Shown here one piece after another: positions 59,611 to 64,000 of a stretch of 64,000 nt of DNA (its first letter is position 1; each line of letters opens with the position of its first letter). This DNA is from WJMB01 sp964581465. GTDB lineage: Bacteria; RBG-13-66-14. Made by a program: the position numbers and the translations under genes. The notes under the pieces were generated by a model. The model searched no databases. It saw only the letters and a program-made list of their open reading frames with translations, and was not told the origin of the DNA. The DNA is taken from contig CAZOOP010000013.1 in NCBI GenBank assembly GCA_964581465.1, forward strand, positions 18,544-82,543, read 5' to 3'.

Positions 59611-61005
59611 CTAGCGCCAGTGGTCGTGCAGGAAGGCGTCGACCTCGGGCAGGCCGCCCTGGAGCACCACGTAGGCGTTGTACTGCTCACGCTCGGTGAT
59701 TTCGCCGTTGACCGGGGTGAGCATCAGTTCCTTGACCCGCTCGGCGTCGTCGCTCATCCCCAAGGCCCAGCCCAGCTTGATGTAGGCGGCCTCGGGCAGC
59801 ATGTTGGCCAGGGGAACTACCCCCAGTTCCATCAGGTCGCGCCCGGTGTCGTAAACGTACATCTGGGCGTAGCCCCAGAGGGTCTGCACGGTCATATAGA
59901 CCTGGACGCCGGAGTCGCAGGCCCGACGCAGCGGATCGTAGAGTGGTTTGTTGACGTGGCCCAGTCCGGTGCCGGCGATAACGATGCCCCTGTAACCGTT
60001 GTCGATCAGGCTTTCGATGATGTCGGGCTGCATGTTGGGGTAGTAGTAAACGATGGCCACGCGCTCTTCGAAGACGTCATAGAGCTTGAGCTTTCGCTCG
60101 GGATCGCGCCGGGTAAAATCGCGACGCAACGGCTCGGGCGGGGTCTCCGGGGTGACGGTGGCCAGCGGGATGTCGCCCAGGGTGCGGAAGGTGCTGCGGT
60201 AGGAGCTGTGCATCTTGCGAACCCGGGTGCCGCGGTGCAGCAGATTGTAGCGGTCCGAGGTCGGACCGAACATGCAGACCAGCACCTCGGCCAGCTCGCC
60301 GTGGGCGGCGGACTGGGCGGCGCACTGCAGGTTGAAGGCGGCGTCCGAGGAGGGGCGGTCGCTGGAGCGCTGGCTGCCCACCAGGATCACCGGCACGGGG
60401 AGGTCCTGGAGCATGTAGGACATGGCGGCGGCGGTATGGTGCAGGGTGTCGGTGCCGTGGCCGATAATGATTCCGGCGACGCCGTTTTCGATCTGCTTGG
60501 CGATTTCCCGGGCGGTGATCAGGTACTGCTCGGGACCCATGTTCTCGCTGAAGACGCCGAAGAGTTTTTTGGTCTCGAGGTTGCAGATGTCGGCCAGCTC
60601 GGGGCAGGCGCCGTAGAGCTCACCGGGGCTGAAGGCGGGGATAACCGCTCCTGTGCGGTAGTCCAGGCGGCTGGCGATGGTCCCCCCCGTGCCCAACAGC
60701 GTCACGTTGGGCTTGGCGGGATCGAAGGGGAACTCCTGCTCGGGAATCTTGTAATGGGCCTCTTTGTAGTCATGCTCGACGATGCTCTGGATGCGTTCCA
60801 CGGCGATGCCGATGTTGTAGCCCGTGTTCATCTTGAGCACGATGTGGCGGTCGTCGGCCTGCTCGGAACGCGGCAGGATGATGCCGGAGAACTCGCCGGT
60901 GTCGGTGGTGATGGTGCAGTCGCTCCAGACCCGGGCGCCGAGCCGCTTGAGCAGCTCGCGTCCCCGGCCGCGGTAGCCCTTGTAGGGATCGGGGGTGTCG
61001 GTCAT
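59611..61005 (-). CDS. gatD: Glutamyl-tRNA(Gln) amidotransferase subunit D (archaeal-type GatD)
   Basis: 464 aa from ATG 61005 with TGGAG upstream; the frame is open to 61140 but the family N-terminus begins here (YKGYRGRGRELLKRLGARVW). Residues about 10-80 are the small GatD N-domain (TTDTGEFSGIILPR; HIVLKMNTGYNIGIAVERI), then an L-asparaginase-fold domain with the nucleophile Thr in LLGTGGTIASRLDYRTGAV, the second Thr-Asp pair in GIIIGHGTDTLHHTAAAMSY, and VILVGSQRSSDRPSSDAA. GatD releases ammonia from glutamine or asparagine, and GatE uses it to convert Glu-tRNA(Gln) to Gln-tRNA(Gln). GatDE is regarded as archaeal; no gatE is in the window. A plain L-asparaginase is the alternative, but the N-domain argues against it. 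Confidence 0.88.
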   Translation of the reverse strand: MTDTPDPYKGYRGRGRELLKRLGARVWSDCTITTDTGEFSGIILPRSEQADDRHIVLKMNTGYNIGIAVERIQSIVEHDYKEAHYKIPEQEFPFDPAKPNVTLLGTGGTIASRLDYRTGAVIPAFSPGELYGACPELADICNLETKKLFGVFSENMGPEQYLITAREIAKQIENGVAGIIIGHGTDTLHHTAAAMSYMLQDLPVPVILVGSQRSSDRPSSDAAFNLQCAAQSAAHGELAEVLVCMFGPTSDRYNLLHRGTRVRKMHSSYRSTFRTLGDIPLATVTPETPPEPLRRDFTRRDPERKLKLYDVFEERVAIVYYYPNMQPDIIESLIDNGYRGIVIAGTGLGHVNKPLYDPLRRACDSGVQVYMTVQTLWGYAQMYVYDTGRDLMELGVVPLANMLPEAAYIKLGWALGMSDDAERVKELMLTPVNGEITEREQYNAYVVLQGGLPEVDAFLHDHWR

Positions 61006-61303
61006 CGTCGCTCCAGTGTCTTTGCGTCCGGATGCAGCTTCCAGTATGGTTGTCCGGCGAGAGAGGCGATTGTAGCAACGCTCGACCTCTTTAGTAAAGC
61101 CTCTCAAGCCGGGCCTTCGACCGGAGGGAAAGCCGACCATTCACGCTTCGGGTCGGGAATGCCCCACAGTTGCCAGGCCGCACGTCGCCTGCTTAGTGAG
61201 TCTTTGTCGACATCCGCTTTCAGGCATACCCGTCGTCCCGCGAGGACGTTACTTTCTTGCCTGTCGATAACCGCACCACACAGTAAAGCGAAAGGAGCCC
61301 GCT

Positions 61304-61969
61304 ATGAAACGACTGCTGCCCCTGCTATTAGCGGCGGGCGTGATGGCCCTGCCCGCGGCCGAAGCCGCCGCCCTGGTCGACGACGTCCTCTTCAACGAGA
61401 ACTGGGGCGATCCCGCCTTCTGGAACATCAACAATCCGCCCACCGGCTGGACGATCAACGACCTGGTCCCCGGCGGCAACCCGGGCTGGGTCCACGACAC
61501 CTTCCAGGACGGCCACAGCGCCCATGTGGATTACAGCCCCACGGAAACCAGCCTCCAGTACGAGCTGCTGATGGAGACCCACAGCGTGGACTGCTCCGGC
61601 TACAACGAGATCGAGCTGGCGATGGACTTCGTCCTCGACTGATACACCACCGCCGGCAGCGTCTTCGAGATCCGGGTCTCCACCGACGATTGGACCGGCT
61701 ACGACGTCGCGTTGACCCACGGCTACGCCGACGGCAGCGTGGGCTACTACGATTGCTGAGGCGGCGCCCACTCTTACGAGGCCGTGGTTTACGGTCTCAC
61801 AGACTACGCCGCCGGATATGGCAACGTCAAGCTGGGCTTCGTCCTTTCGGGAACCAGCACCTACGACAACCTGGACGGTTTGCTGATCGACAATTTGGAG
61901 ATTCGCGGGGAGACGGGCAGCCGGACCGAGGTTGCCAGCTTCGGCAAGATCAAGGTCGCCTACCACTAG
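61304..61969 (+). CDS. Secreted beta-sandwich-like protein with two in-frame TGA codons
   Basis: 221 codons from ATG 61304, preceded by AAAGGAG at 6 bp. Signal peptide MKRLLPLLLAAGVMALPAAEA. The frame meets TGA at 61640 and again at 61757 yet stays coherent on both sides up to TAG 61967: before the first, YNEIELAMDFVLD; between, YTTAGSVFEIRVSTDDWTGY and GSVGYYDC; after, GGAHSYEAVVYGLTDYAAGY and NVKLGFVLSGTS, LLIDNLEIRGE. The segments together read as one jelly-roll-like extracellular domain (STDDW and IDNLEIRG are typical strands). A SECIS-like hairpin sits after the second TGA (61778-61798). Options: selenoprotein, Trp-to-stop pseudogene (TGG to TGA twice), or read-through. A terminator follows. 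Confidence 0.65.
61778..61798 (+). promoter_or_regulatory. SECIS-like stem-loop downstream of the second in-frame TGA
   Basis: 8-bp stem GAGGCCGT / ACGGTCTC (one GU pair) closed by the loop GGTTT, beginning 18 nt after the TGA at 61757-61759. Distance, stem size and a GU-containing apical loop are like those of bacterial SECIS elements. A weaker hairpin (GAGA-TCCGGG-TCTC, 61667-61680) follows the first TGA at a similar distance. Confidence 0.4.
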
Positions 61970-61997
61970 GCTGCGTGAGGTAAATGAGCGATGCGAC

Positions 61998-62022
61998 AAG
62001 GGACCGGCCTCGCCGGTCCCTT
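61998..62022 (+). terminator. Terminator
   Basis: 11-bp stem AAGGGACCGGC / GCCGGTCCCTT with a 3-nt loop, 28 bp after the TAG of the TGA-containing gene. Its presence suggests the whole 221-codon unit is one transcript. Confidence 0.75.
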
Positions 62023-62299
62023 CGTTATTGGGCGGGTGAAGCATCAACTGGTGAACCATCTTCGGATAGGCAACGTGTGCTGAACACAGGCGCCCGGGAT
62101 GTCATCAGCGGGCTATCTGCTTTTGGGAAGGTTCGCATTGAAACGACTTGCATCTAGGACGGGGACGAGCCGTCGAGGAAGTACATCCTGACAACTGATT
62201 CCAAGTGAAAGCCACGTGGGGCGTCATCCATGGCAAGCCTTGATTTCAGCACACTTGTCCAGGCCCTGACAGGGGATTGTCACCGGCTGCGGAGTACCG

Positions 62300-62465
62300 G
62301 AACAAGAGGTAGGGAAAACACATGATCCCGGACCAGCCAGCTCCAGCACGACACTCCCGCCCCCCCCCTCGATAAAGCGGACGAGACGAGGCCAGGCTGG
62401 ATCAAGATCAGCCTGCAACCTTAACCACTTGGCGCTCACTCATTATTTATGCATGATTATAGCAT
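62300..62465. repeat. R4 repeat, copy 2
   Basis: GGACCAGCCAGCTCCAGCAC and a C-run then CCTCGATAAA, ending ATGATTATAGCATCC; similar to 2225-2400. Part of the 1.1-kb gap 61970-63111, which has no gene. Confidence 0.4.
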
Positions 62466-62512
62466 CCTTATAACGCTGCATGGTCATCGGGGCCAACGGT
62501 TTCAAGCAGTTT

Positions 62513-62833
62513 GGCTCCATGGATCTGTTCGGACCAAATCAAGCTGTTTGGGAGCGGCTTGCCTCGCCGTTATTCTCTATTCGGATATGCTACGCTTTTT
62601 TCAAAAATTCATATAGCATATCCTTAAAACTTGTTTTCTTGACATTTGGGAGTAAGAGGCGATCTGCTGTCATAGCATATGCAAGTGCGCTGATTTCTGG
62701 GTTCGCTAAGGATCAGGCCTGTGTTGGTTGCCACTTTTTGACTGCCCGTTCTGTAAGAGGTATCACAAGATTATCACCTCTTTTATCAACAGGATAGAAT
62801 CACGAGCAGGTTCTGTCTGAGTATACGATCCCA
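62513..62833 (+). repeat. R1 dispersed repeat
   Basis: GGACCAAATCAAGCTGTTTG, GGAGCGGCTTGCC, GCGATCTGCTGTCATAGCAT, GATCAGGCCTGTGTTGGTTG, CCACTTTTTGACTGCCCGTT and AATCACGAGCAGGTTC. Confidence 0.7.
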
Positions 62834-62837
62834 AGCT

Positions 62838-63050
62838 TGATACCTTTATTGATAAGCACCTAGCTGGCTTGTACCCAGGAAACCCAGGATGTGAACCAGG
62901 AGTCGCAGCTTCCCGTCTTTCGGCATCCGCCCGGGGAAGTCTGGTTTACAATCCACTAAGCCATTCTAAACACCTGACAGCAGTCCAGGATACAAGATTA
63001 ATAATGAATGCCATTAGCGATATGTATCAGTTGAGGTGCGTGTAACAACT
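62838..63050 (+). repeat. R2-like partial element
   Basis: GAAACCCAGGATGTGAACCA, GGAGTCGCAGCTTCCC, GTCTGGTTTACAATCCAC and the end TTAGCGATATGTATCAG...GCGTGTAACAACTCC. The left end is missing or merged into the adjoining R1. Confidence 0.5.
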
Positions 63051-63053
63051 CCA

Positions 63054-63084
63054 ACCAAAAAGCCCGCCGGAGCGGGCTTTTGGT
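63054..63084. terminator. Bidirectional terminator
   Basis: Stem ACCAAAAAGCCCGC / GCGGGCTTTTGGT with loop CGGA; 28 bp after the iscU stop on the minus strand. Confidence 0.85.
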
Positions 63085-63111
63085 TTATCTAGTTTCTGGA
63101 CGAGCATGGAG

Positions 63112-63576
63112 CTATTCGGGTTCACCCTCGGCGAACTCGGCGTGGTGCTCGTGGTCGCATTCGCCGCCCAGGTCCATCTTGTCCATCTCCGGGCATTCGC
63201 CGTTGCGGCGGCAGCGGTAATGAGCGATCGCGGCGCGCAGGGCGTCGGTGGCCAGGTTGCTGCAATGCATCTTGATCTTGGGCAAGCCGCCCAGAGCCTG
63301 GGCGACGGCGTCCCGCGTAAGCTTCTCGGCTTCGTCCAGAGTCATCCCCTTGGCCAGCTCCGTGGTGATCGAGCTGGTGGCGATCGCCGCGCCGCAGCCG
63401 AATGTCTTGAAGGTGCAGTCGGTGATGCGCTCGTCCTCATCGACCTTGATGTAGATCTCCATGATGTCGCCGCAGGAGGGGTTGCCGACGCGGCCGATGC
63501 CGTCGGCGTCCTCCAGGGTTCCCACGTTGCGCGGGTTCATGAAGTGGTCCATCACCTTTTCGGTGTAAGCGTCCAT
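63112..63576 (-). CDS. iscU: Iron-sulfur cluster scaffold IscU/NifU-N
   Basis: 154 aa from ATG 63576. Scaffold on which [2Fe-2S]/[4Fe-4S] clusters are built from cysteine-desulfurase sulfur before transfer to apoproteins. The three ligand Cys are present: GNPSCGD (C35, with the Asp at 37), TFKTFGCGAAIATSS (C61) and KMHCSNLATDALRAA (C105). The start MDAYTEKVMDHFMNPRNVG is the conserved family N-terminus. After residue about 125 there is an extra tail with Cys/His (YRCRRNGECPEMDKM, CDHEHH), not part of the scaffold fold, that could bind metal. IscS and IscA are not in the window but may lie upstream of the edge. The terminator at 63054 ends this unit. Confidence 0.94.
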   Translation of the reverse strand: MDAYTEKVMDHFMNPRNVGTLEDADGIGRVGNPSCGDIMEIYIKVDEDERITDCTFKTFGCGAAIATSSITTELAKGMTLDEAEKLTRDAVAQALGGLPKIKMHCSNLATDALRAAIAHYRCRRNGECPEMDKMDLGGECDHEHHAEFAEGEPE

Positions 63577-64000
63577 CTCTTTGTTACCTCGGTTGGAGTG
63601 TGAACTTTACCAGCTTGGCACACTCCCAGTATGCCACAAAAGGAATAAAACGGCAATCATGTAGGGAATTATCTTCAGCGGTCTGAGCGGCGGAGGTCTC
63701 CACCCACATTCGACCGATAGTCGAGAAGCAGTAGCCTCCCCACGAAGCTGAACAGGCAGGTTCGCACAGATAGCCGCCGCAAGGGAGTTACGCCATATCT
63801 GGTTTTCCGTTTGGGACTATCACTCGTATTCGAACCGCTAGATACAGTTAGGCATCGAGGTAGGTGCTCAGACCAAACAATGCTGGGAAAGAGAGGCACA
63901 TCGAGCTGACAGTCTCCTTCCTGGCGCATCGCGCTTTAAATCCCTATGGGATTATCACCTAATTATGAACAAGCGTGAAGTATGCTCCTGAGGTAGTATA
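63577..64000. other. Intergenic region to the window edge
   Basis: No gene. Has two R2/R3-type termini: GGGACTATCACTCG at 63813 and GGGATTATCACC...TGAACAAGCG at 63948, so another element probably extends past the edge. Confidence 0.5.

Noticed and set aside
61640..61759. Global reassignment of UGA to Trp
   Set aside because: TGA ends several intact genes at their expected lengths (hpt, ftsH, folP).
59620..61983. 787-aa open frame on the plus strand
   Set aside because: Antisense to gatD and out of frame with the 61304 gene; no domain. gatD has clear motifs.
1..64000. tRNA or rRNA genes
   Set aside because: I looked in the gaps for acceptor/T-loop (GGTTCGAATCC-like) patterns and rRNA landmarks and recognised none; by eye a divergent tRNA, such as a tRNA-Sec, could be missed.

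Overview
This window comes from a GC-rich, Gram-negative-type bacterium whose coding DNA is strongly GC-biased but whose intergenic DNA is much more AT-rich. Evidence for an outer membrane: a TonB-dependent receptor, a beta-barrel protein ending in Phe, several lipobox lipoproteins, and a secreted repeat protein with a FlgD/type-IX-like C-terminal tail. That tail, a 30-residue COX24-like basic protein and an archaeal-type GatD suggest an uncultured lineage near the Fibrobacteres-Chlorobi-Bacteroidetes (FCB) assemblage. This placement is inference; no rRNA gene is present.

Layout. 0-1.4 kb (minus): truncated lipoprotein and FecR-domain protein. 3.0-8.1 kb (+): nadC, a 1195-aa AAA+ ATPase with a putative PUA/EVE-like N-terminus, and a short birA. 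9.2-18.4 kb (+): hpt, methyltransferase, ftsH (CTG start), folP, a membrane-anchored protein, three related lipoproteins and deoA. 19.4-21.0 kb (+): secreted protein with five 47-aa repeats. 21.3-25.8 kb (minus): two ABC-2 permeases, ABC ATPase, winged-helix regulator and its membrane partner. 27.4-28.2 kb (minus): orphan ParA. 28.9-34.7 kb (+): AI-2E-type permease and three genes that together make up a 2-hydroxyacyl-CoA-dehydratase-type activase. 34.9-35.7 kb (+): HU and the COX24-like peptide. 36.4-37.0 kb (minus): thiE. 38.1-50.7 kb (minus): the translation cluster [60-aa membrane protein]-thrS-infC-rpmI-rplT-pheS, then pheT, a ZapB-like coiled-coil protein and a TonB receptor. 50.9-54.9 kb (+): peptidase-like/beta-barrel fusion and a MacB-type permease. 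55.7-61.0 kb (minus): TPR-esterase, ICMT-like methyltransferase and gatD. 61.3-62.0 kb (+): secreted protein with two in-frame TGA codons. 63.1-63.6 kb (minus): iscU.

About a quarter of the window is long intergenic gaps (0.3-1.7 kb). These are largely built from degenerate dispersed repeats: an about 350-bp MITE-like element with GGGATTATCAC/GTGATAATCCC inverted ends (called R2 here), an about 275-350 bp relative with the same ends (R3), an about 290-330 bp element carrying the block GCCACTTTTTGACTGCCCGT (R1), and a compact GC-rich hairpin with 20-23 bp arms around GGCACGTTTCTTGC (four copies, H). No tRNA, rRNA, CRISPR array or transposase was recognised.

The observations most worth follow-up are the double-TGA secreted protein, whose second TGA is followed by a SECIS-like hairpin; GatD in a bacterial setting; the PUA/EVE-like plus AAA+ fusion; and the hairpin and MITE families.
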